DNA from: SM1-73 sp964588305
Lineage (GTDB): Bacteria; Zixibacteria; MSB-5A5; SM1-73
Direction of reading: 5' to 3'
Assembly (NCBI GenBank): GCA_964588305.1
Contig: CAZPOP010000028.1
Span: forward strand, 1 to 33,017
Length of the DNA stretch: 33,017 nucleotides
Part shown: one piece after another, positions 8,450 through 15,304 of the stretch
Layout: each line of letters begins with the position of its first letter
Position numbering within the stretch: the first letter of the stretch is position 1
Program-made: the position numbers and the translations under genes
Notes under the pieces: model-generated
Databases searched by the model: none
Seen by the model: only the letters and a program-made list of their open reading frames with translations
Told to the model about the DNA's origin: nothing

Positions 8450-9436
8450 CTAGAGCACGGTCACCTCACCAGCCGTTACCACCCTCTGCCCCCTTTTGGT
8501 CTTTATCAACAAGGAACCACTCTCATCGATCTCTTGCGCCGTCCCTTCGATTCTCTCCTTGCCAAACTTTACCGTCACCTTTTTCCCCAAAAGGGAGGAG
8601 AGGTTTTGTATGGTTTCCTTTTGGGAGCAAAGCCCGTTTTTCTTGAAATCCAGATAGATTTTTTCAAACTTCTCTAAAAACAGATTCGAAAGGGCTAATC
8701 TGGAAACCGGCTTGCCCAACTGGATTCTGATCGAGGTAGCCGTGTGCGCTAAATGCTTAGGCAAGTCGTTAGCGGAATGATTCACATTCACCCCTATTCC
8801 TACAATCACAAAATCTATCCTATCCAACTCTGCCGACAGCTCCAGGAGTATTCCGCCCACTTTCTTCCCGTCGATCAGGCAGTCGTTAGGCCATTTTATC
8901 TTGGCTTCGATTCCGGTCATTTCCCTGATTGCCTGAGCCAAAGCTAAGCCAGCACAGATTGAGAGCCCCGGAGCTTTGAAGGGCGGTATGTCCGGCCGCA
9001 GAATCAAGCTCATCCATAATCCAAGCCCGGGAGGGGAATACCAGCTTCTCCCCATCCTCCCTTTTCCCTTAGTCTGTTCCTCTGCCACAATAAGGGTTCC
9101 TTCCTCTGCGTTTGTCTCTGCCAGCCTTAAACCAAGCAGGTTGGTGGAACCGACCTTTCTGTAAGAATAGACCTTTTTGCCAAAAACCTTGGTTCTCAGG
9201 TTTTTCTTTATTTTGGCAGGAAGAATAAGGTCCGGACTCTCCACCAATCTATAGCCCTTTCCCCTTTCGCTTTGGATGTGGAATCCCCATCTTCTCAGTT
9301 CTCGTACTGCCTGGTAGACCACATACGGATGAACCCTCAATTTCAAGGAGACATCTTTAGTGGTCAGGAACCTGCGGCTGTTTTTCTCCAGTACCGCCAC
9401 CAATTCTTCTTCCACTGTCTGAAGAGTTCTCTTCAT
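8450..9436 (-). CDS. birA: Biotin-protein ligase / biotin operon repressor BirA
   Basis: Makes biotinyl-5'-AMP and transfers biotin to the lysine of carboxyl-carrier proteins such as acetyl-CoA carboxylase. Residues 1-65 form a winged-helix DNA-binding domain (FLTTKDVSLKLRV ... YQAVRELRRWGF), so this is the bifunctional repressor type. The catalytic core has GKGRMGRSW (about 124-132), the adenylate-binding loop, and KWPNDCLIDGKKVGGIL (about 181-197); a small SH3-like C-terminal domain follows (KVTVKFGKERIEGTA). The 328-residue length is normal. The ATG at 9436 has no visible SD, so translation may depend on coupling or another start. It sits between nadC and coaX on the same strand. No biotin synthesis genes are in the window, so its regulon cannot be read here. 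Confidence 0.95.
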   Translation of the reverse strand: MKRTLQTVEEELVAVLEKNSRRFLTTKDVSLKLRVHPYVVYQAVRELRRWGFHIQSERGKGYRLVESPDLILPAKIKKNLRTKVFGKKVYSYRKVGSTNLLGLRLAETNAEEGTLIVAEEQTKGKGRMGRSWYSPPGLGLWMSLILRPDIPPFKAPGLSICAGLALAQAIREMTGIEAKIKWPNDCLIDGKKVGGILLELSAELDRIDFVIVGIGVNVNHSANDLPKHLAHTATSIRIQLGKPVSRLALSNLFLEKFEKIYLDFKKNGLCSQKETIQNLSSLLGKKVTVKFGKERIEGTAQEIDESGSLLIKTKRGQRVVTAGEVTVL

Positions 9437-9491
9437 TAAATCAGTTCAAGGTCTGAAGGTTCAAAAGTTCAAACATTGAAGAGTTCGGGAG
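9437..9491. repeat. Short direct repeats of GTTCAA between nadC and birA
   Basis: The 55-base gap and its edges carry several copies of GTTCAA or close variants (near 9443, 9459 and 9467, and overlapping the nadC stop near 9498). This low-complexity spacer may come from slippage; no promoter or terminator is seen. Confidence 0.4.
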
Positions 9492-10346
9492 TCAGAGGTT
9501 CAATTCCACCAGAAGGAGACTGAAATCGAGAACCGGAGCTGAGTGAGTTAAAGCTCCTATGGATATGAAGTCGACCCCGGTCAAGGCGATTTCCCTTACA
9601 TTATTCAGATCGATCCTGCCGGATGCCTCTATTTTACTATCTCTTTTCGACGAGCGAATCACTTTCACCGCTTTTCTTGTCTCCTCGACGGACATATTAT
9701 CCAGCATTATCCAATCGGCTCCCGAGTCCGCTGCCTCCTTTACCTCATTCAGATTCCTCGTCTCCACCTCCATTCTCTCATCGGGATACCTGGCTTTTGC
9801 TTTCCGGATCGCTCCGGAAATGCTCCCCACAGCTTTGATATGGTTCTCTTTGATCAGAATCATGTCAAAGAGTCCCATTCTATGATTCTCCCCCCCCCCC
9901 ATTCTGACTGCGTATTTCTCCAACGCTCTAAGCCCCGGAGTGGTTTTTCTGGTGTCTAGGATTTTGACATCCGTATCTTTTATTCTCTCAGCGTATCGTG
10001 AGGTCAGGGTCGCAATTCCAGAAAGCCTCTGCAAGAAATTCAAAGCGGTTCTCTCTCCCGAGAGTATACTTTTCACTCTGCCTTTTAGGGTTGCAACCTC
10101 CCCACCTTTCATCACCTTATCCGAGTCGTTGAAAGACATCTCAAAAACAAGATCTGCATCCAGCTGACTGAATACCATCCTGGCGATTTCAAGTCCGGCT
10201 ATCACTCCCTCCTCTTTGGCCACGATCAGCCCCTTGGCCGAAATGTCGTCATCGATAATGGCTTCAGAGGTTCGATCCCCCTTACCAAGGTCCTCGGACA
10301 ATGATAACTTTATCAACTGTCTGATTCTTTTGTCTGTTTTGAGCAT
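9492..10346 (-). CDS. nadC: Nicotinate-nucleotide pyrophosphorylase (carboxylating), QPRTase
   Basis: Converts quinolinate and PRPP to nicotinate mononucleotide, CO2 and PPi in de novo NAD synthesis. All signature motifs are present: EDLGKGDRTS near the N-terminus, SGERTALNFLQRLSGIAT, DTRKTTPGLR, MGGGENHRMGL at 149-159, MLIKENH-like ILIKENH, VETRNLNE, EASGRI and ISIGALTHSA. The 284-residue length is normal. The ATG at 10346 has no SD; a TTGACA / TAATTT promoter places the transcription start at or next to the ATG, so the mRNA may be leaderless. The MGGGE codons contain an uninterrupted run of 11 G, a possible slippage site. nadA and nadB are not in the window. It heads the nadC-birA-coaX run. 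Confidence 0.97.
   Translation of the reverse strand: MLKTDKRIRQLIKLSLSEDLGKGDRTSEAIIDDDISAKGLIVAKEEGVIAGLEIARMVFSQLDADLVFEMSFNDSDKVMKGGEVATLKGRVKSILSGERTALNFLQRLSGIATLTSRYAERIKDTDVKILDTRKTTPGLRALEKYAVRMGGGENHRMGLFDMILIKENHIKAVGSISGAIRKAKARYPDERMEVETRNLNEVKEAADSGADWIMLDNMSVEETRKAVKVIRSSKRDSKIEASGRIDLNNVREIALTGVDFISIGALTHSAPVLDFSLLLVELNL
9890..9900 (-). repeat. Homopolymer tract of 11 G within nadC
   Basis: The plus strand has C at every position from 9890 to 9900. On the coding strand this spans the last base of M149, codons 150-152 (all GGG) and the first base of E153. The reading frame is intact with this length. Confidence 0.9.
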
Positions 10347-10352
10347 GCGGAC

Positions 10353-10380
10353 AAATTAGCGAAAAATCGGAGCTTGTCAA
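10353..10380 (-). promoter_or_regulatory. Probable promoter of nadC-birA-coaX
   Basis: On the minus strand TTGACA (10380-10375), a 16-base spacer and TAATTT (10358-10353). The predicted transcription start is about 7 bases past the -10 end, which is the A of the nadC ATG at 10346. Confidence 0.6.
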
Positions 10381-10397
10381 CACAAAAATCCGTTGAC
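10376..10397. promoter_or_regulatory. Inverted repeat overlapping the nadC -35 box
   Basis: GTCAAC (10376-10381) and GTTGAC (10392-10397) form an inverted repeat with a 10-base spacer that overlaps the -35 hexamer. Position suits a repressor operator, for instance of an NAD-synthesis regulator, but the regulator is not identified and a 6-base arm can arise by chance. Confidence 0.35.
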
Positions 10398-10904
10398 CAC
10401 GAATCTGTGTCCTGCTTCATTGTGATACCTAAGCCTCCCTCAACAGTTAAGTTTATTCCTTCGTGTTAGCTTTGGAACGGATTTGTCGTTCTCACAGGCG
10501 GATGACGAATCCGGCCTCTTGGAACAAAAGCGAAGAAAGCTGGAGGACGAAGCGCTTTAGGTCACAACTGCCACCAATAGCGATTAGACCAAAGATGTCA
10601 CAAAAACGGTTCTAACGGGTCTGTAGGTCTCAGAAATAAAGATCAGTAGCCTGTGCTTGGGCTTCAAGTCGTGACGGAAATAAATGGCTGCGACGACGAA
10701 ATCGGGGTCATAGTCGACTCCGCTATACGTTGTCTTGAGGGCACATCCCTCCGATTCGATGGCAGACGCTTACGTTGCGAAGTCATTCAATCCTACAGAA
10801 CTCGAGCGAGGTATAAAGAGAATCTTGCATTCAAACTGACGATGGTTCCGAGGACTAGATTATGGGTACGGTATAGTACGTATGCAATGATCAGAATTCC
10901 TGTA
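10398..10904. other. Gap between nadC and the small peptide gene, no gene seen
   Basis: About 500 bases without a supportable gene. A frame of 142 codons starting near 10653 has no ribosome binding site and a composition unlike a protein. No tRNA cloverleaf, T-run terminator or repeat family was recognised. It could hold an RNA gene or decayed sequence. Confidence 0.35.
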
Positions 10905-10971
10905 TTTTGTCAGTTTTGCCACAAAAAGACAAAAAACAACTTGACAACTCGCGTGCACACCCCAATATTAT
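10905..10971 (+). promoter_or_regulatory. Probable promoter and operator-like repeat of the 27-residue peptide gene
   Basis: TTGACA at 10941-10946 and TATTAT at 10966-10971, spaced 19 bases (an AATATT at 17 is an alternative). Directly upstream, TTTTGTC (10905-10911) and GACAAAA (10928-10934) form an inverted repeat placed like an activator or repressor site. Confidence 0.5.
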
Positions 10972-11076
10972 GGGCGAGTGGGGAGAGGGGTTTTTTCTCT
11001 CTGGACCATGCCCCAATCGCCCACGCACGAAGTAAGGTGAGGTTTTTGTCGTCCCTTCTGTGCAAGATTTGCGCAG
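10971..11076 (+). promoter_or_regulatory. Structured leader of the small peptide gene
   Basis: Two hairpins follow the promoter. TGGGCGAGTGGGG (10971-10983) pairs with CCCCAATCGCCCA (11011-11023) at 12 of 13 positions, and CTGTGCAA (11058-11065) pairs with TTGCGCAG (11069-11076) around GAT. The loop of the first contains a T6 run (10991-10996). The leader is about 150 bases long for an 84-base gene. No known riboswitch class is recognised. Confidence 0.45.
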
Positions 11077-11126
11077 GGTGACAACGCGATGATGTTACTG
11101 TTTTCATAACGAAGGAGGTGAGTTCT

Positions 11127-11210
11127 ATGGAACTGAAGGAATTGGTGTTAGAGGTCGAGGAACTGGAGGAAAGGATCGCTCCGGCCATGGGCTCAGTAGG
11201 TGGCCATTAA
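11127..11210 (+). CDS. 27-residue peptide, possible modified-peptide precursor or signal peptide
   Basis: Too short for usual gene calls but well supported. The ATG at 11127 is preceded by AAGGAGGTGA (11112-11121), close to the full anti-SD complement, at ideal spacing. Residues 1-17 are acidic and probably helical (MELKELVLEVEELEERI), followed by APAMGSVGGH and TAA. The split into an acidic leader-like helix and a short Gly/Ser-rich tail is how ribosomally made modified-peptide precursors are built, but no modifying enzyme, protease or exporter gene is adjacent. It has its own promoter and structured leader, and converges on the large kinase gene, sharing a terminator with it. Alternatives are a regulatory peptide or leader peptide. 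The ORF is likely real; its function is inference. Confidence 0.6.
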   Translation: MELKELVLEVEELEERIAPAMGSVGGH

Positions 11211-11238
11211 TGATTCTTTGACCAGCACCTCCTTTTCG

Positions 11239-11271
11239 AAAGGCTATTCTGCCATCGGCGGGGTAGCCTTT
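11239..11271. terminator. Bidirectional terminator between the peptide and kinase genes
   Basis: AAAGGCTA (11239-11246) pairs with TAGCCTTT (11264-11271), with an inner GCC/GGC pair. On each strand the stem is followed by T-rich sequence (CCCCTTTTC on plus; CGAAAAGG complement on minus). It lies between two convergent stops. Confidence 0.65.
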
Positions 11272-11299
11272 CCCCTTTTCTTGAGTCAAGCAAAGAGGA

Positions 11300-14200
11300 T
11301 TAGACTTCAAGATCTCCGACCAGAACCTTGGCCGCATTCTTTAGCTCCGAAAGCAGGTCTCTTTTTCTTGGGTCCTCCAGATAACTGGTCTTCAGTTCTT
11401 CATCTTTTATCTTTCCGCTCAGGCTCTTTAGTATCCTTCCTCCCTTTTCTAAGTCACTATAAGCCCTTTCAAAATCACGTCTAGACAAGAAAAGTTTACC
11501 CAGAAGATAATGGATCTGCCACAGAAGCTCTGGCTTATTCAACTCTTCTGCTTTCTGCAGGGCAATCTCGAAATCCCTTTGCGCCTGGCTCAGATCTCCA
11601 CTAAGCCACTCCACCCTTCCTGAGTTCATATAGAATTTGGGTTCCCACGAGAGTAAACTGGGTACTCTGCCGCAAGACACGGATTTGTCCCGCATAAAAC
11701 GGGATGCCGCTTTCAAGTATTCCTTTGCCTTGTCATGTTCTTTCAAAGCCAGAAAAACCTCGCAGAAATCCAGATTCGAGTAGAACAAATCCTCCTGAGA
11801 GTCGATATTCTTCGTCAATTCACAGGCCCGCTTCAAAAGCTTGAACGATTCTCTGAACTCTCCCTCTTTGTTCTTCAACCAGCCTTTTAGCTGGTATACG
11901 ATGGCCAATGATCTATCATCATTTACGGTATTTATAAGTCTTGCCGCCTCCTCTAAGGACGAACTCGCCTTCGCTTCAGCGTTAAGAGTAACGTAGAACT
12001 TGCTGAAATCGAGTAAAACGGCGATCTGTAATTCCTTGTCGAGTATTTTTTCAGAGATCTCCCGGGCCTGTTTGAAGTATTCATAAGCTTTTTGATATTC
12101 TCCTAATTCAAAATTGGCCACTCCCAAGTTTCTTGCAGTGTGGCCTTGGGCCTGAGTAAAATCGATATCTCCCGCTAATCCCCATGCCTTCTGGCTGTAT
12201 CTCAGAGCATTGGAGAGGTTTCCCGCCTTCTGATAGACTTCTCCCAGGTTGACCAAATTATAGACTATTTCCTTTTTGTTCTTTATCTCTTCATTTAATT
12301 TTAGCGATTCGTGGTAATTCGGAATCGCCATCTCACATCTTCCTAACTCCACATACACTATTCCGATATTATTTAGACTTCGGGCTATCTCTTCCTTGCT
12401 ACCCAATTCCTTTTTTATCTTCAAGGATTCCTGGAACAATTCCATGGCTTGTTGGTGGCGGTGACAGATTCGGTGGAGGTCTCCCATGCCATTCAGGGTC
12501 GAAGCAATGTAAAACTTGTTACCCAGCCTCTTGTAGATGCTCAAGGCTCGCTGGTAGGCCACAAGAGCTTTTTGATACTGACTGTCTATCCCGTAGATGA
12601 TTCCCATATTGTGGAGGGTGTTGGCCACCTGAAGGGAGTCACCCAGCTTTTGACGGACCTGCAAGGCTTTTTGAAGGCAGGACAAACCCTTCTTGTAATC
12701 ATGTTTTAAGCGGTAAGTATCTCCTAGATCGTTGTATACTTCTGCCATCATTTTTAGGCTGGTGGAGTTTCTGGGCAGTCTCAAAATGGCCTTGTAGTCT
12801 TGTAAGGCTTGGTTTAGCTCTCCGATCTGCTTGTGAAAGTCCGCTCGCTTCATTAAGGCCTCCACCTTTCTTCTTGCACCCTCTTCTTTGTCCTTGAGTT
12901 TTGAGGTGGCCCCTATGGCCCGACCCAGGTATTCCAGGACCTCCTGATTGGCAAATCTCTGGGCCATCTTCTCGGCAGATAAGAGTGCATACTGGTAAGC
13001 CTTTTCATGGTGGCGGCTTTTCAGAAAATGGTGTTCCAACTCAAAGACGATCTCCTCGTCTTCCTCACAACCTCTTTCTTCCAGCAGCTCCGCAATCCTT
13101 CCGTGCAACTTGACCTTCTCCTCCTCATCCAATCTCTGATAGAGCAAACTCTGCAAACTCTGATTGGCGAATTCATAATGGACCCTCCCCTTCAGCGGCC
13201 CCTCTTTCTTGATCAGAACCTGATCTTTCTCCAGGACGAAGAATATCCTGGACAATTCCTTTTCACCAAGCAGATTCAATCTCCTGATAAGCTCCGGATC
13301 AAACCTCTTTCCTGCCACCGCCACCGCGTTCAGGATGCTGCAGGTTCCCTCATCATATCTCTCCAGGTTCCCCAGCAGAACTGACTCTACGGAATCGGGC
13401 ACGGATATCTCCTCCAATTTCTCCGAGCCGACCTCCCAACCACAGTCTTTCAGAAAGATGATCTTCTTTTCCAAAAGATATTTGAGCACCTCGGTTAAGA
13501 AAAAGGGATTGCCTGAGGTATTCTGATGTAAGTATGGGAAAAAACCCTCTGGGAATCTTCCCGCCTTTAACTTGGAGCGGACGAAATTCTCAGTCTCTTG
13601 TAAATCAAATCGATCGAGTTTTAAGTATTTGCACCATGCTTTCCCCGACCAGCTGTCTGTCAATTTCCTCAGGGCGGTTTTCTCTTTTAGCTCTTCCGGT
13701 CGGAGGGCGCAAGCCAGAAGAACTCTGCCTTGCTCTAATCTTTGTCCGAATTGTGACAGGAATCTGAGGGTCTGAGGATCTGCCCACTGGAGGTTATCAA
13801 TCACCAAGACCATAGGAACGACCTGAGAGACGCAGATCAGGGATTCTGTGATCTCTTGGTGAGCGGAAGATTGCTCCTGGGTAGGAGAGAAGACTTCATC
13901 TTCAGGTTTTTGCAGAATAGACCTTAAAGCCTGATTGAATTTATCCTTCAGGGACGGATCGCGCTCCTCCAGATAGGGTCTAATCTTGCGCAGAATCTCG
14001 ATTAAAGGCTGATAAGCTTTGGTTTGACCTTCCAGACAATTGTAGTCCACGTACAGTATGTCTTCCAGCTGGCATTTTATTCTTACACCTCTTAAGAAGA
14101 AACTCTTGCCCGCCCCCTGCTCCCCAACCAAGAGAAGCACCCTTCCTCTCGAAGAGACGATCTCCCTTAGAAGTTGCCCTACTTGAGCTTCTTCATTTCC

Positions 14201-15223
14201 TCTCGCCACCAGCTCTCCGCTATACAGGTGAGCCAAGAGGGTTTTTCTTTCAGCAATTTCGGACTTTCCTTCCAGTTGCCCAATGGCAATTTCTTTCACC
14301 CGGGACGCACTTTGCGGGCGCCTTCCGGGGGATTTCTCCAACAAGTTAAGTATGAGCCCATTTAGTGACTCTTCCACCTGAGGATTCAAACTTCTGGGAG
14401 GAGCAGGTGGTTGCTCCAGATGTCCGGAAACTATCTTCATGGGATCATCTGAGAAGAAGGGAAGCCTTGAGGTGACCAACTCATAAAGGATTACCCCCAA
14501 TGAATAAAGATCGGTCCTCCCATCCAGGGGCTTGTCCGAAAATATCTCAGGAGCCATGTAAGGAAGAGTCCCCTTTGCCGTTTTCTGTCTTCTGCCCCCC
14601 ATCGCTTCTGATAACCCAAAATCCAGTAGCTTGGGACTGAAAATCCTGTCGGTAACCTTGATGTTATCTGGCTTTAGATCACAATGGACTATCCCCCGCA
14701 GATGAATGTATTCTAAGATATCGCAAATCTGCCAGATGAAATGATAAAGCTTTTCAGACTGGGGTAAGCTGGGGTCTTTGAAACTTACAAGATCCAAATT
14801 CTGATGAAGGGTCGCACCCTCCACGAATTCCATGGTGAAATAAGGGACCTCACCACGAGGATGACTACCTTGAACTGGGCCGTTGGTCGGCTCCGTCGAC
14901 CCGGAGGGTTCCGTATATCCGAAGTCGAAAACTTCTACCACACCGGGATGTCGAAGCTGGGTCAAAAGAAGAAATTCGCTTTTGAAGCTCTCCCAAATTA
15001 GCGGGTCTTCTTTTCCGGCGGCAAGGACTTTTAACGCGATCTCCTTTCCCTTCCAGAGATCGTAAGCTTTGTATACTTTCCCTATTCCGCCTTCCCCTAA
15101 ATCTTTGATCATCTTGTAACGAGCAGAAAATCTGAAGGACTCAGTTTGGAAATCCCGCCAGGTAAGATCCTGGGACTTCTGCAAAAATCCTGTGGGCTGA
15201 GGGAGGATTTTCTCTTTTGACAT
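11300..15223 (-). CDS. Ser/Thr protein kinase with AAA-type ATPase and TPR repeats
   Basis: A 1307-residue cytoplasmic signalling protein. Residues about 35-320 are a eukaryotic-type kinase: glycine loop LGEGGIGKVYKA, lysine in IALKVL near 65, catalytic loop HCDLKPDN near 179-186, LLDFG near 198 and GTLPYMAPE. The usual HRD arginine is cysteine, so it is a non-RD kinase, but lysine and both aspartates are present. Residues about 340-700 are an ATPase of the AAA_16 / signal-transduction type with Walker A GEQGAGKS near 367-374 and Walker B VLVIDNLQWAD near 470-480. From about 740 to the end TPR repeats dominate (for example ANTLHNMGIIYGIDSQYQKA). No membrane segment is seen. The ATG at 15223 has no strong SD. 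It follows the histidine kinase gene by 81 bases and probably shares its transcript. Substrates are unknown. Confidence 0.93.
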   Translation of the reverse strand: MSKEKILPQPTGFLQKSQDLTWRDFQTESFRFSARYKMIKDLGEGGIGKVYKAYDLWKGKEIALKVLAAGKEDPLIWESFKSEFLLLTQLRHPGVVEVFDFGYTEPSGSTEPTNGPVQGSHPRGEVPYFTMEFVEGATLHQNLDLVSFKDPSLPQSEKLYHFIWQICDILEYIHLRGIVHCDLKPDNIKVTDRIFSPKLLDFGLSEAMGGRRQKTAKGTLPYMAPEIFSDKPLDGRTDLYSLGVILYELVTSRLPFFSDDPMKIVSGHLEQPPAPPRSLNPQVEESLNGLILNLLEKSPGRRPQSASRVKEIAIGQLEGKSEIAERKTLLAHLYSGELVARGNEEAQVGQLLREIVSSRGRVLLLVGEQGAGKSFFLRGVRIKCQLEDILYVDYNCLEGQTKAYQPLIEILRKIRPYLEERDPSLKDKFNQALRSILQKPEDEVFSPTQEQSSAHQEITESLICVSQVVPMVLVIDNLQWADPQTLRFLSQFGQRLEQGRVLLACALRPEELKEKTALRKLTDSWSGKAWCKYLKLDRFDLQETENFVRSKLKAGRFPEGFFPYLHQNTSGNPFFLTEVLKYLLEKKIIFLKDCGWEVGSEKLEEISVPDSVESVLLGNLERYDEGTCSILNAVAVAGKRFDPELIRRLNLLGEKELSRIFFVLEKDQVLIKKEGPLKGRVHYEFANQSLQSLLYQRLDEEEKVKLHGRIAELLEERGCEEDEEIVFELEHHFLKSRHHEKAYQYALLSAEKMAQRFANQEVLEYLGRAIGATSKLKDKEEGARRKVEALMKRADFHKQIGELNQALQDYKAILRLPRNSTSLKMMAEVYNDLGDTYRLKHDYKKGLSCLQKALQVRQKLGDSLQVANTLHNMGIIYGIDSQYQKALVAYQRALSIYKRLGNKFYIASTLNGMGDLHRICHRHQQAMELFQESLKIKKELGSKEEIARSLNNIGIVYVELGRCEMAIPNYHESLKLNEEIKNKKEIVYNLVNLGEVYQKAGNLSNALRYSQKAWGLAGDIDFTQAQGHTARNLGVANFELGEYQKAYEYFKQAREISEKILDKELQIAVLLDFSKFYVTLNAEAKASSSLEEAARLINTVNDDRSLAIVYQLKGWLKNKEGEFRESFKLLKRACELTKNIDSQEDLFYSNLDFCEVFLALKEHDKAKEYLKAASRFMRDKSVSCGRVPSLLSWEPKFYMNSGRVEWLSGDLSQAQRDFEIALQKAEELNKPELLWQIHYLLGKLFLSRRDFERAYSDLEKGGRILKSLSGKIKDEELKTSYLEDPRKRDLLSELKNAAKVLVGDLEV

Positions 15224-15304
15224 TTCTATGAAGAAGAAGCCGTCCTAAAGGAAGGTTGCTTTTCCTACGGGTTTCGAATTCGGACTTGCGCAAGAACCAA
15301 AGTA

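Noticed and set aside
10398..10904. Possible tRNA or known riboswitch
   Set aside because: No cloverleaf or conserved riboswitch core could be traced by eye.
10653..11081. 142-codon plus-strand frame
   Set aside because: No ribosome binding site, no recognisable motif, and it overlaps the promoter and leader hairpins of the small peptide gene.
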